A stretch of 64,000 bases of DNA from Myxococcaceae bacterium JPH2 (GTDB lineage: Bacteria > Myxococcota > Myxococcia > Myxococcales > Myxococcaceae), in NCBI GenBank assembly GCA_016458225.1, contig JAEMGR010000023.1:62001-126000 (forward strand), written 5' to 3'. Positions 43,965 to 53,000 of the stretch are shown piece after piece. The notes beneath the pieces were generated by a model. That model did not search any database, was not told where the DNA came from, and was given only the letters and a program-made list of their open reading frames with translations. The stretch's first letter is position 1; each line of letters starts with the position of its first letter. The translations under genes and the position numbers were made by a program.

Positions 43965-46307
43965 CTAGGAAATCCAGCTCTTCGTCATCACGAGCGTCCA
44001 ACCGTCCGTCTCGGTCCATGTGGCGGAGAACGCACCGCCGTACCAGCCACGATCCCACTCCAGCTCGGCCCTATCGCCCGCGGCATTGAAGAACAAATCG
44101 AAGGAGAGCCCATAGAACGCACCCAGGTGCTGCAGCAGCACCTCAGCCTCTGCTGAGCTCACGGTGATGATACGACACGGAGCAGTCGCGCCCGCCATGT
44201 CGCTCGGAGTCGCCTCGACGAAGAGGGTGCGCTCCACGGGAATGGGAGCTGCGGCCATGCGCTTCCCAACCAGCTTCTGGCCAGGAGAGGCCGAGCACTC
44301 TTCGTTCGACATCCCGGAGAAGAACCTGGCGAGAACCTCCGTGCGAGCATCCTTGCCCCTCAGCGTCTGAACGGCACGTGGCAAGGGATCGACCCCGTCT
44401 GAGAGACCATCGCCGTCACTGTCCGCCCGCTTCGGGTCCAGCAGCATGCGCTCCTCGATGACATCAGGAAGCGAGTCATGGTCTGAGTCGAGCCGAAGAT
44501 TGTCGAGCTTCGCCTCCAGGACGCGCCGACGCGAGTCCTCGCGGAACGCCAGTTCCACCGGAGGGAACGTGATGGAGTCGTGGACAAGTTCTCGCCGCAC
44601 GACCTCGAAGCGTAAGGTGTTCCTCTCGAGGACAGGGCCGTGTCCCTCCACTGCCAGCACGAAGGGCTCGTAAGGCCGCAGCCCGGTGTACAGCTGCTCG
44701 GACCAACTGCGCCCATTGTCACGCGAAAGCAACACCCAGTATCCCCCTCCACTGACCTCTCCCGAGGGATCCAACATCTGAGAGAGCGCGACCACGATGA
44801 AGCGATTTGGAGCCAGCCGCTGTGCCAGCAGCGGGCGGAAACGCTCCGGGAGCGTCAACGAAGCCACGGGCACCGTCACGACTGAGCTGGGCGCCTTGGA
44901 TGGAGGAGTTTTTGACGCCGCGGTCCGCTCGGTGAAGACGCCCAGACGCGTGGCCTCCAAACGCTGACTCAAGGCATCCAGAGCGGATGCGGCATTGTCA
45001 CTCGACATCTCGGAGAGCGCAGCCAACGCCTCGAGGTAGGACGCCTTGCGCCGCGCCGACTCGGCGCGAATAGAGGACAGCGCGTTTTTGATGAAGGGGA
45101 GCGAGGCGCCCGCATCATCCGCCGGCGCATCGCCACTGAAAGCCACTCTTTGCATCGTGTCTTTCAGCAACTTGCGCGAGTAGGACGAATACTGCCGAGC
45201 GAACACCGAGGCAGTGAGCAGACTCCAGGGATGCTCCCAGGGCATGCACGCTCGCCGTTGGATCAACGGGAACGCATCCGTGAGCGGCTGAGAGGACAGG
45301 AGGGCATCCAACACTTCGGATTTGAACCACTGTTCACAGGTTTCGTCCGCGCCGCCAGCTCCCGAGCTGACTTCTTTGCGCAATCTGGTGAGGGCCTCAG
45401 CCTCCAGTGCCCATACGCGAGCCCGATCCTTTTCCCCTCGTACAAGGAATGCCGCCGCAATATCCTCGCGAGTGCCCGCCTGTCCGCGCAGTGCTTCCTG
45501 GGCGTCAACTGGGAGCGCTTCGAGCTGCTGAAGCGCAAGGCCCGACAGTTGCTCCCTGAGAAAGCAGTGCACCAGCGTCACACGCAGCGCGTTGCGAGAC
45601 AGCACTTGGTCCGGAAACACCGGCGAATCCAAGGCCGAGAGCAAGAACACGCATCGCTCTTGTGAGTTCGGCCTGACGCCCAAGGATTCGAGTGCCACAG
45701 GCAACAGGTCCGGGCGTTCTCCCAGGGCAAAGGTCCACAGGACAGTGGCCATAGGAGGAACAACCCCTGGTACCAGCTTCACGGCACGGTCCGCAGGTTG
45801 CGGGGCTGCGCGCAGAATCTCTCGAAGCGCGACAAGAGCGCTGGGCCGCTCCATGAGCGTTCCATCCGATAGGAAGGCAGCCGCTGGAATCAACGAGTCG
45901 GGGGCCTCTTTGGCGGCGACTTGGAGCGCAAGCAAGGCCCGGTCGAGGGAGGCGGGCAGCAGTTGCATCCGCCTGCCCTGCTCCGCCAAGAGCACCGCGC
46001 TGAGCACGCCACGCGCAGCGGTAGGACTCACCCCATAGGTCTGGCTGAACCGTTGAACCGCCGCGGCTGGAGCAAGATGCTCACGCACCACGCCCACCAG
46101 CAAGGTCCGAGGCGAATCCACATTCAGTAGGGCCATGAGCCGCTGGGTCTGAACATCCTCAGCGAGCTTGATGTTCTTCTCCCCCAGTCGTTCGAGCCCA
46201 TCCTTCAACTCCGCATCGCGCAGAAGCGGCTCGGCCAGAGCCAGCGAGCCCCAGGGCCCACAGCTCAAACACAGCACTGCGGCAATCGAAGTGAACACGC
46301 CTCTCAT
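43965..46307 (-). CDS. Tandem paralogue 2: secreted Asp-box/calcium-loop protein
   Basis: ATG 46307 with GAGG 6 bases upstream is preferred to the TTG at 46310. The 780-residue product has the same order as its neighbours: signal peptide (ending LALAEP), VQRFSQTYGVSPTAARGV near 85-105, an Asp-box at about 528 (SRDNGRSWSE), the calcium segment (DSDHDSLPDVIEERMLLDP and DSDGDGLSDGVDP) and the C-terminal SFDLFFNAAGDRAELEW. The N-terminal half has diverged more than the C-terminal half. G+C is about 62% in one counted line (44941-45000) against 72% in housekeeping-like lines. Its own promoter-like element precedes it. Family and ligand unknown. Confidence 0.9.
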   Translation of the reverse strand: MRGVFTSIAAVLCLSCGPWGSLALAEPLLRDAELKDGLERLGEKNIKLAEDVQTQRLMALLNVDSPRTLLVGVVREHLAPAAAVQRFSQTYGVSPTAARGVLSAVLLAEQGRRMQLLPASLDRALLALQVAAKEAPDSLIPAAAFLSDGTLMERPSALVALREILRAAPQPADRAVKLVPGVVPPMATVLWTFALGERPDLLPVALESLGVRPNSQERCVFLLSALDSPVFPDQVLSRNALRVTLVHCFLREQLSGLALQQLEALPVDAQEALRGQAGTREDIAAAFLVRGEKDRARVWALEAEALTRLRKEVSSGAGGADETCEQWFKSEVLDALLSSQPLTDAFPLIQRRACMPWEHPWSLLTASVFARQYSSYSRKLLKDTMQRVAFSGDAPADDAGASLPFIKNALSSIRAESARRKASYLEALAALSEMSSDNAASALDALSQRLEATRLGVFTERTAASKTPPSKAPSSVVTVPVASLTLPERFRPLLAQRLAPNRFIVVALSQMLDPSGEVSGGGYWVLLSRDNGRSWSEQLYTGLRPYEPFVLAVEGHGPVLERNTLRFEVVRRELVHDSITFPPVELAFREDSRRRVLEAKLDNLRLDSDHDSLPDVIEERMLLDPKRADSDGDGLSDGVDPLPRAVQTLRGKDARTEVLARFFSGMSNEECSASPGQKLVGKRMAAAPIPVERTLFVEATPSDMAGATAPCRIITVSSAEAEVLLQHLGAFYGLSFDLFFNAAGDRAELEWDRGWYGGAFSATWTETDGWTLVMTKSWIS

Positions 46308-46358
46308 CAACTACCTCAGCCGGACTCGCGCGGGCTCCAGTGCACCACGCAGGCTCCG

Positions 46359-46388
46359 ATCCTAGACCCGGAGCCGTGGGTAGGTCGG
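46359..46388 (-). promoter_or_regulatory. Promoter-like element before paralogue 2
   Basis: Minus strand: CCGACC (46388-46383), 18 bases, TAGGAT (46364-46359), then a leader with GTGGTGCACTGGAGCCCGC and GAGGT before ATG 46307. CCATGACCGACC upstream of it is also shared with copy 3. Confidence 0.5.
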
Positions 46389-46446
46389 TCATGGAAACAT
46401 CATGGTTGAGTCACGTCCCCCGAGTCCCGCGCTGTTCACCTCTTCT

Positions 46447-48741
46447 CTAGCTGACCCATTCCCTCTTCGCCTTGATCGTCCAAGTCCCCTCCGGCGTCCT
46501 GGTCACGAGGAACGTACCTCCATACCCGCGGCTCCTCCAGACCAGCAGGGCCTGGTCTCCCGCGGCGTTGAAGGACAGGTTGAGGTCGACCATGTAGAAC
46601 TCACCCAGCCGTTGCTCCAGCAGTCTGGCCTCTGCAGGACTCACGGCAATGATGCGGCCCGGCTCCTCCACGCCGTCCAGGTCGCTCGGCTCAGAGATGA
46701 CGAAGGTCGTTTGATGGAGAGGGATGCGCGTCTTCTTCGCCCCTTTCGTGTCGGGCGGAGTCGAAGACTCTGTCTCAGCCAGCGAGGCAAGGAAGTGGGT
46801 GATGATCTCCGCAGGTGCGGTTTTGGGACCAGCCGCTCGCGCGGACCGAGGAAGTGGGTCGACAGCATCCGAGCGGCCGTCGCCGTCGGTGTCCGCACAG
46901 TTCGGGTCGAGGAAAAGATGCTCTTCGACAATATCGGGGAGCGAGTCATGGTCCGAGTCGAGCCGGAGGCGGTCGAGATCCACCTCCAAAATGCGCCGCC
47001 GCGGCTCCTCTCGAAACTGTGAACCCCAGTAACGAACAGAGGTGGACTCGCGAATGAGTTCACGGCGCACAACCTCGAAGCGCAGAGTCTTTCCCACGAC
47101 CAGTGGCCCGTGCTCCTCGACGGCCAGCTCAAAGGGATCATTGACCCGCAATCCCGTGTACAGCGGCTCGGACCAAGTCCGCCCTTTGTCTTCCGAGAAC
47201 AACACCCAGTACCCGCCACGACTGACTTCATTCCAAGGGTCCAACAAACTCGACGATGCAACCGCTACGAGGTGGTCCGATGACAAGCGCTGGGCCAACA
47301 CGGCATCAAAGCCATTCGGGAGCATCACCGATTGCACGGGTACCACGACCGCACGCCCAGCCGTCTCGGGTGTGTCGGTCCGTTCCATGAAGCCCCCCAG
47401 TCGGGAGGCATTCAGACGCCGGCCCAGAGCCTCTCGCGACTGAGTTGACGCGAGTCCAAGCCGTGGCAGCGCCGCCAGCGCCTGACGAAGCTCGACCTCG
47501 TGCCGGGACGACTCCGCACGAATGACACTCATCGACTTCGCGATGAACGGGAGCAGGACCTCCACCGCTTCGGGCCCCGCCTCGTCGATTGGGTGCCGCG
47601 CGCGCGCGGCCCACTCCAGAAGCTCGCGCGTACGCTCCGGACACTGGCGAGCGAGCAACTCGGACATGAATCGGCTCCAGGGGTAGCGCGACGTCACGCA
47701 CTGCATCTGACCGAGGAAATAGAACGCATCCGCAGGCGGAACCGGGGCAAGCAAGGCCTTCAACACATCGATCGGGGCGCGCGTTTCACACATCCTGGGG
47801 GACGTGGCCATTGGGTCGTCCTTGATGAGTTCTGCCTCTGTGGGCAACCAGGCCTGGGCTTGGGTCTTGTCTCCTCGAATGAGGAACGCCGCCGCGACGT
47901 CCAGTCGAGTCGCTGCCTGATGAAGGAGCGCGCCGCGAACCTCCTCCGGGGGCAACGCTTCAAGTTGCTGAAGGGCAAGCTCCGGGAGCCCCTCGTTGAG
48001 GAGGCACTTCATCAGCGCCACGCGCTGCGCATTCCGTGGCAGCACCTGTTCCGGGAATGACGGTGAGTCCAAAGCCGATTGCAGGAAAGCGCATGCCTCC
48101 GGCGAGGAGTCCTCGGGGCGCAAGGACGCCAGAGCTTGAGGCAACAGCGCGGGGCGCTCGCCTACGGCGAAGATCCACAGAAACCGAGCAATGTGGGTAT
48201 CTGCCACTGGCCTCAATTTCAGCGCCCATGCCACGGGGTCTGGAGCGGCGAGGAGAAGCTCTCGCAGTGTCCGGAGCGCCTGGGGGCTCTGCCAATGCAG
48301 CCAGCTTGAGATGAGCGTGGCCACCGGGACCAACGAGTTCGGGGCCACCTTCGCCGCCAACTGAAGCGACCGCAAGGCGCGCTCGAGGGAAGAGTCCGCC
48401 ACGGGGATGTTCCCCTCAGCGAGCAGCACCGCGGTGAGCACGGCGCGCGCGGCTTCGTCCGGTAGCGCGTACATCTCAGCAAAGCGTTGGACCGTGACTC
48501 GTGGAGCGAGCTGCTCCTTCACCGCATCCCTGAGCAGAAGCCGCGGTGGATCCACATCCAGCGAGGGAAGTTCGTCCTCACTCACGGTACTGTGGTCGGC
48601 AGGACGGTCCTGCGTCCCCAATCGTTCGAGCGCAGCCTTCAGCTCCGCATCACTCAGCAGCGGCTCCGCGCGCGCCGTCGTTCCCCAAGCCCCACCGACC
48701 CAACACAGCACTGCGACGAGCGAAGTGCACACGCCTCGCAT
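46447..48741 (-). CDS. Tandem paralogue 3: secreted Asp-box/calcium-loop protein
   Basis: The 764-residue product begins with a Sec signal (ending TARAEP) and repeats the family order: VQRFAEMYALPDEAARAV, Asp-box at about 516 (SEDKGRTWSE), calcium segment (DSDHDSLPDIVEEHLFLDP and DTDGDGRSDAVDP) and the C-terminal VDLNLSFNAAGDQALLVW. Cys content differs between copies, so disulfides are not a family feature. ATG 48741 lacks a strong ribosome site (GGGG nearby). Upstream lies the promoter-like element at 48793-48822. It is the first copy in the direction of transcription. Confidence 0.9.
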   Translation of the reverse strand: MRGVCTSLVAVLCWVGGAWGTTARAEPLLSDAELKAALERLGTQDRPADHSTVSEDELPSLDVDPPRLLLRDAVKEQLAPRVTVQRFAEMYALPDEAARAVLTAVLLAEGNIPVADSSLERALRSLQLAAKVAPNSLVPVATLISSWLHWQSPQALRTLRELLLAAPDPVAWALKLRPVADTHIARFLWIFAVGERPALLPQALASLRPEDSSPEACAFLQSALDSPSFPEQVLPRNAQRVALMKCLLNEGLPELALQQLEALPPEEVRGALLHQAATRLDVAAAFLIRGDKTQAQAWLPTEAELIKDDPMATSPRMCETRAPIDVLKALLAPVPPADAFYFLGQMQCVTSRYPWSRFMSELLARQCPERTRELLEWAARARHPIDEAGPEAVEVLLPFIAKSMSVIRAESSRHEVELRQALAALPRLGLASTQSREALGRRLNASRLGGFMERTDTPETAGRAVVVPVQSVMLPNGFDAVLAQRLSSDHLVAVASSSLLDPWNEVSRGGYWVLFSEDKGRTWSEPLYTGLRVNDPFELAVEEHGPLVVGKTLRFEVVRRELIRESTSVRYWGSQFREEPRRRILEVDLDRLRLDSDHDSLPDIVEEHLFLDPNCADTDGDGRSDAVDPLPRSARAAGPKTAPAEIITHFLASLAETESSTPPDTKGAKKTRIPLHQTTFVISEPSDLDGVEEPGRIIAVSPAEARLLEQRLGEFYMVDLNLSFNAAGDQALLVWRSRGYGGTFLVTRTPEGTWTIKAKREWVS

Positions 48742-48792
48742 CCGATACCCCGCACCGATTCGCGCGGGCCCCAGTGCACCGCACGAACACAG

Positions 48793-48822
48793 AGCCTAGT
48801 TCCGCGAGCACGGGCCGGTCGG
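48793..48822 (-). promoter_or_regulatory. Promoter-like element before paralogue 3
   Basis: Minus strand: CCGACC (48822-48817), 18 bases, TAGGCT (48798-48793), then a leader with GTGCGGTGCACTGGGGCCC. Conserved with the elements at 46359 and 43806. Confidence 0.5.
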
Positions 48823-48934
48823 TCATGGATTCCGCATCGTTGAACCACGCTCCCATCAGGGATGCGCTGGCGAGTGGGAGGACTGCGATGGCGCCGCGCG
48901 AAGCGACTGCGAGCCTCGCGCGGCACCGTGTCAC

Positions 48935-50302
48935 TCAGAGGCGCTTCAGGAACGCCATGAGGTCCTGCTTCTGCGCGGGAGTGAGGGACTCGGGGAAGCC
49001 TTGCGCATCCTCGGGCGGGTGGACGGCAGGCAGGTGCATGTCCGGCAGGAACGGCAGGATGAGCCGGCTGTAGGTGTTCACCACGTCCTGCAGCGTCGCG
49101 TTGCTGTTGTCGTGGAAGTAGGGCGCTGTCTTCGCCATGCCTCGCAGCGAGGGAATGTCGAAGGCCTCGAAGTCCGCCGGGTCTCCCGTGATGAGCGCTC
49201 GGCCCGGGTCCGTCGTGAAGAGCTGCGGCGCGCCATTGGGCCCCACGATGGGGAAGCCATTCGCATCCAGCGCCGACCGAGGGTCGAGCGGATCCCCGCT
49301 CACGGTGACCGGGACGGGCGGCAGCTCGGTGACCGCGTGCTGGCGCGTGCCGTCCGTGTAGAACCGGAAGCGGTAGCGCGGCAGCTGCACATCCGAGTTG
49401 TACATGGACAGCTGGCCCACCTGGCCCAGGTAGCTCAAGAACGCGAAGCCCACGTTCAGGAACTCGTCATTCGGGCGAGGCACCCGCTGAAGCACTGGCC
49501 CCTTCTGGGGATCCACCGTGAAGATGACCGTGCCGTTGGGCTTGAGGGCGAGGAACGCCGCGTCGTGGACGGCGCGGTTCACGATGCGGTTCTTCGTGCT
49601 CCCGCCGTGGCAGCCCTCGCAGGCCGTCGTGTACACGTCCCGCCCGCGCTGCTCCTGTGGGGTGAGCCACATGAAGCGCTCGGGATCCGGAATGAACGCC
49701 AGCGGGACACCCCAGTCGAACAGGTTCGAGACGAACCGCGCGCGGTCCGACGTGAAGTCGTCGCGCTCCGAGAGGGCGATGGCATCCAGCTCCTCCGGAG
49801 AGACGAGTCCACCCTCGCTGTGCCCCAGGATGGCGGACTGGGCCTGCGATTGGAGCGAGGCCTCGCGCCCATCGTATTGATAGGGCCCCAGGATGGCCGT
49901 GTCTCGGACGCTCGGCACCCCGCGCCAGACAGAGATTTTCCGGTCCGAGGGGGTGATGACATTCCCCGCCGCATCAATGACATCCATGTTCGCGGGGACC
50001 GGCAGGGTGACCCGCACGAGGCCCTTCTTGAGATGGGCGTAGGTGAGGACCGCCGCGCTCGGGTCATCCGCGTCCAGCCGATTGAACAAGGGATTCGTCG
50101 GCGACTGCGCCCACAGCGATTCGACGTGCTGAGGCGTCAGCACGGTCTCCTCTTCGAGGACGTGGCAGGTCGCGCACGAGCGCCCGTTCGTCCCTGGAAA
50201 AGGCTTCTGAAAGAGTTCTTTACCGTTGGGCGGCGCTGCTTGCGCCAGCCCACCCAATGCCAAGGCACTGAATAGCCCTACCCACTTCTGCAAGGACCCC
50301 AT
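48935..50302 (-). CDS. Di-heme cytochrome c peroxidase (MauG-like) family protein
   Basis: ATG 50302 follows GGAGGG; longer forms are unlikely. The 455-residue product has a Sec signal (ending LAQAAP) and two c-type heme sites, CATCH (Cys43-His47) and CEGCH (Cys228-His232). The C-terminal FDIPSLRGMAKTAPYFHDN and TLQDVVNTY are typical of bacterial di-heme peroxidases. Compared with classic peroxidases, the spacing between hemes is long (about 180 residues) and the middle carries extra beta segments, so it belongs to a divergent subgroup. Periplasmic. It lies upstream of the tandem paralogues on the same strand, 193 bases from copy 3; joint function is not shown. Confidence 0.9.
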   Translation of the reverse strand: MGSLQKWVGLFSALALGGLAQAAPPNGKELFQKPFPGTNGRSCATCHVLEEETVLTPQHVESLWAQSPTNPLFNRLDADDPSAAVLTYAHLKKGLVRVTLPVPANMDVIDAAGNVITPSDRKISVWRGVPSVRDTAILGPYQYDGREASLQSQAQSAILGHSEGGLVSPEELDAIALSERDDFTSDRARFVSNLFDWGVPLAFIPDPERFMWLTPQEQRGRDVYTTACEGCHGGSTKNRIVNRAVHDAAFLALKPNGTVIFTVDPQKGPVLQRVPRPNDEFLNVGFAFLSYLGQVGQLSMYNSDVQLPRYRFRFYTDGTRQHAVTELPPVPVTVSGDPLDPRSALDANGFPIVGPNGAPQLFTTDPGRALITGDPADFEAFDIPSLRGMAKTAPYFHDNSNATLQDVVNTYSRLILPFLPDMHLPAVHPPEDAQGFPESLTPAQKQDLMAFLKRL

Positions 50303-50550
50303 GGTGCACCCTCCGGGCCTTTCGCCCGATAGGGAACACCTGTGGCCCATGAGAGTGTCACTCCGCCCAAGCCGCGTCTGGCTCTCCCCATACCTTCATC
50401 AAGACCCGCCCAGCGAGCGAACCCTCTACCCCTCGACGTGGAGGCACACTCAGCGTTCCAGCCAAAAAGAGGCGCTCAGGAGAGACCGGGATATAAGGCC
50501 CAGTTGGCTCGACAGCCGCTGTCTGTCACATCCTTCGAGGTTTCGACTCC

Positions 50551-51066
50551 ATGCGTTTCCCCATGCTCGCCGCAATTGCTCTCACCACGATTCCCCTCCA
50601 GATGGCCGCCGCCGAGACGGCGAAGGCCGACGTGCCCGTGGAGGCCAGCGCCTCCAGCAATGGGCCTGCCGCGGGCGCCAAGGGTCTGACGCTGGGAATC
50701 AACGCCCTGCCGACGGTGGGTGGCTTCTACTACCTGAGCGACGTGGGCTCGCTGCGGCTCAACCTGGGCCTGAACTTCGCGCTCAAGCCCGACGCGGACG
50801 CGCAGTTCTCGCTGGGCGCGGCCTACCGCCACCACCTGCGCACGGGCGACCTGCGGCCCTACGTCGAGGGTGGGATGACCTTCGACTTCCTCTTCGACGA
50901 TGACGTGAACTTCGCCCTTCATGGCGGGCTGGGCGCGGAGTACTTCTTCGCCCCCAACGTGAGCATCTCCGGGACGGTGGGGCTGGCGCTCCGCTTCGAC
51001 CACAACGCGGACGTCATCAGCATCCCGTTCGGGACCACGGGCATCCAGCTCAGCGTGTTCCTCTAA
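50551..51066 (+). CDS. Outer-membrane beta-barrel protein
   Basis: The 171-residue product has a Sec signal (about 1-21, IPLQMAAAE) and eight alternating amphipathic strands (LRLNLGLNFALKP, FSLGAAYRHHL, RPYVEGGMTFDFLF, FALHGGLGAEYFF, ISGTVGLALRFD) ending in IQLSVFL, with a terminal hydrophobic residue as needed for outer-membrane insertion. This is an OmpA/OmpX-like eight-strand barrel. The 248-base gap to the divergent peroxidase gene contains ATATAAGG at 50491, a possible -10. Function unknown. Confidence 0.88.
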   Translation: MRFPMLAAIALTTIPLQMAAAETAKADVPVEASASSNGPAAGAKGLTLGINALPTVGGFYYLSDVGSLRLNLGLNFALKPDADAQFSLGAAYRHHLRTGDLRPYVEGGMTFDFLFDDDVNFALHGGLGAEYFFAPNVSISGTVGLALRFDHNADVISIPFGTTGIQLSVFL

Positions 51067-51107
51067 TCCCTCGCACCGCGAGCGACACGTGGGAGCGCGG
51101 CGTGTCG

Positions 51108-51479
51108 CTAGCGCGAAGCCTCGGCGGTCCGCTCGGACGCGGCGGCCGAGGCGCCCGCGTTGGCGCGCACCAGGTGAGGCCCGAGCTGGCCCGTGAGCAT
51201 CAGGCCCGCCATGCGGAAGTCCGAGATGAACGACCAGAGCGGGTACTTGAAGGTCGCCGGACGGTTGTGCTCCAGCGTGAAGTGGCTCACCCAGGCGAAG
51301 CCGTAGGCGGACACGAGCGCGGCCCCCACGAACCCCGCGCGGCCCGTCACCGCGGCCGTCACGCCCAAGCCCACGCCCAGGCTGGTGCCCACCAGGTGGA
51401 GCCAGCGGGTGATGGGCAGCGAGTGCTCGCGCAGGTAGAACGGCCAGAACTCGGCGTAGGTCTGGATGCGGTCGGACAT
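51108..51479 (-). CDS. Mpo1/DUF962 family membrane protein
   Basis: The start at ATG 51479 (MSDRIQTYAEFWPFYL) fits the family; the frame extends to 51554 without a site. The 123-residue product has EHSLPITRWLHLVGTSLGVGL, YGFAWVSHFTLEHNRPATFKYPLWSF and RMAGLMLTGQLG, the conserved His pattern of Mpo1-like proteins (formerly DUF962). Yeast Mpo1 is an Fe-dependent 2-hydroxy-fatty-acid dioxygenase. Two to three membrane segments. It converges with the barrel gene. Confidence 0.9.
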   Translation of the reverse strand: MSDRIQTYAEFWPFYLREHSLPITRWLHLVGTSLGVGLGVTAAVTGRAGFVGAALVSAYGFAWVSHFTLEHNRPATFKYPLWSFISDFRMAGLMLTGQLGPHLVRANAGASAAASERTAEASR

Positions 51480-51656
51480 ACGTGAAGTTGTGTCCAGGCT
51501 CCCCCCTCGCGTCAACCCGGGTCCACGCCCCACCGTGTGTCCATGGACAGGCACTCGGGGCAGGCGCCCGGGCGGGCCCTCGCGCGAGGGGCGCGCTCCT
51601 GGGTAAAAACCCCAGCCTGGACGCAGGGTTATCCTCAGGCCCTCGGAGGTCGAGCG

Positions 51657-51977
51657 ATGGGGCGTGCGGTCATCGTGGAGTCATGGCCCGTGGACGCGGG
51701 GGCGCGCACGCCCGCACAGCGCAAGGCCTTCGAGCAGCCGGAAATCACCTTGGGTCGCTCCGCGCAGGCGGACTTCGTCTTGGACTCGGCGCGCGTCTCC
51801 CGCCTCGCCATCCGCCTGTGCGTCACGGACGAGTCGCTCGTGCTGGTGGATGACAGCGAGGAGGGCTCGCTCATCGACGGCGTGCATGGACACGGGCGGC
51901 GCCCGCTGCGCGAAGGCGCGGAGTTTCGCATCGGGCCGTATGGTTTGCGCGTCCGCGACGTGCCTCCGCGTCCGTGA
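51657..51977 (+). CDS. Standalone FHA-domain protein
   Basis: GGAGGT precedes ATG 51657 by 6 bases. The 106-residue product is an almost bare FHA phosphothreonine-binding domain: ITLGRSAQADFVLD, RVSRLAIRL, LVLVDDSEEGSLIDG and LREGAEFRIGPYGLRV. The usual GRxxxxDI/RxSRxH pattern is mostly kept, but His after SR is replaced by Leu. It sits just upstream of a membrane/zinc-ribbon-like gene (50 bases). Myxobacteria use FHA proteins with Ser/Thr kinases; no kinase is in this window. Confidence 0.85.
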   Translation: MGRAVIVESWPVDAGARTPAQRKAFEQPEITLGRSAQADFVLDSARVSRLAIRLCVTDESLVLVDDSEEGSLIDGVHGHGRRPLREGAEFRIGPYGLRVRDVPPRP

Positions 51978-52027
51978 CCTCCCGGAACGCAGCATCGCGG
52001 TGAGGAGATTCGAATAGAGTGGGCGCG

Positions 52028-52906
52028 ATGCCCATGCCCTTGTCTGTCTATGCACCGTCTCACCGCCTCGGTCCGAGGATGCCGGTGCTCGCGCTGGTCC
52101 TGCTGGTCTGCGCCGCGCTCATGGGGGCGCTCTATCAGCCGCTCCTCTACGTGATGCCCTTGCAGATCCTTCAGTTTGTCCTGCCCTGCGCGCTGGGCGC
52201 CGCCATCGGCAAGCTGGGCGAGGGCGTCATCTCGCGAGCGCCCTGCCGGAGTCCCCCGTTCGCGTGGGGCCTCATCGTGGTCGCCGCGCTGGTGGCCTGG
52301 GTCGCGTCGTGGGCCAGCACGCTGGCGCTCGAGCTGCGCGAGGCCTATCCCGATGCCTCGTGGGGCGTGCTGCTGAGCAGCGTGACGCCGGACTTCGTCT
52401 CCGAGTGGATCTCCGCGCGCAATGCCGCGGGCTGGGTGGACAGCAAGGGCAAGACCACGCAGGGAATCATGGTGACCCTCGTCTGGGTGGTGGAGCCCAT
52501 CGTCATGGTGGGCATGGCGCTGTTCGCTGGCCGCGAGGGCCCGAGGCGGCTGTTCTGCGAGCCCTGCCAACGCTGGCTCGACACCCGCAGCCTGTCCTCC
52601 CACGGACTGAACTTCACGGACGTGAAGCCGCTCATCGACGCGGGCGACTTGCGGAGCCTGGTGGAGCTGCGCACCGACGACCTCATGGGCACGAACTTCC
52701 GCGTCTCGGTGCTGCGCCACCGCTGCGCCACGTGCCACCAGAGTACATACCTGAGCGTCGAGGAGGTCCGCGTCGTGAACACGCGCTACGGACCTCAGGA
52801 CCGGCGCAAGTCCCTGCTGCGCAACGTGGTGCTCCCCGCCGCGCTGGACCGCCGGTTCGACGAGCGGCTCGCGGAGCTGGAAGGTGCGTCTTCGCGCGCC
52901 GCGTAG
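52028..52906 (+). CDS. Membrane protein with C-terminal zinc-ribbon-like part
   Basis: The 292-residue product has about four membrane segments (PVLALVLLVCAALMGAL, ILQFVLPCALGAAIG, WGLIVVAALVAWVASWAS, VTLVWVVEPIVMVGMALFAG) and a cytosolic C-terminal part with two CxxC pairs (RLFCEPCQRW and RHRCATCHQ), separated by about 60 residues. Four Cys in that arrangement suggest a zinc ribbon; the second pair reads CATCH, but the lack of an export signal argues against heme. The start is ATG 52028; GTG 52019 is an in-frame alternative. Family not recognised. Confidence 0.85.
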   Translation: MPMPLSVYAPSHRLGPRMPVLALVLLVCAALMGALYQPLLYVMPLQILQFVLPCALGAAIGKLGEGVISRAPCRSPPFAWGLIVVAALVAWVASWASTLALELREAYPDASWGVLLSSVTPDFVSEWISARNAAGWVDSKGKTTQGIMVTLVWVVEPIVMVGMALFAGREGPRRLFCEPCQRWLDTRSLSSHGLNFTDVKPLIDAGDLRSLVELRTDDLMGTNFRVSVLRHRCATCHQSTYLSVEEVRVVNTRYGPQDRRKSLLRNVVLPAALDRRFDERLAELEGASSRAA

Positions 52907-53000
52907 CCCCAAGCATCGCCTCCCGGGGCGTGCTCGGGACATGCGCGAGCCATGATGAACCGGTGAGGATGTCCCACGCTCGGGCCCCTAGCGTGGCGAC

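Noticed and set aside
52733-52747. CATCH motif in the membrane protein read as a heme c site
   Set aside because: The segment follows membrane helices in a predicted cytosolic tail and pairs with another CxxC; a zinc ribbon is more likely.
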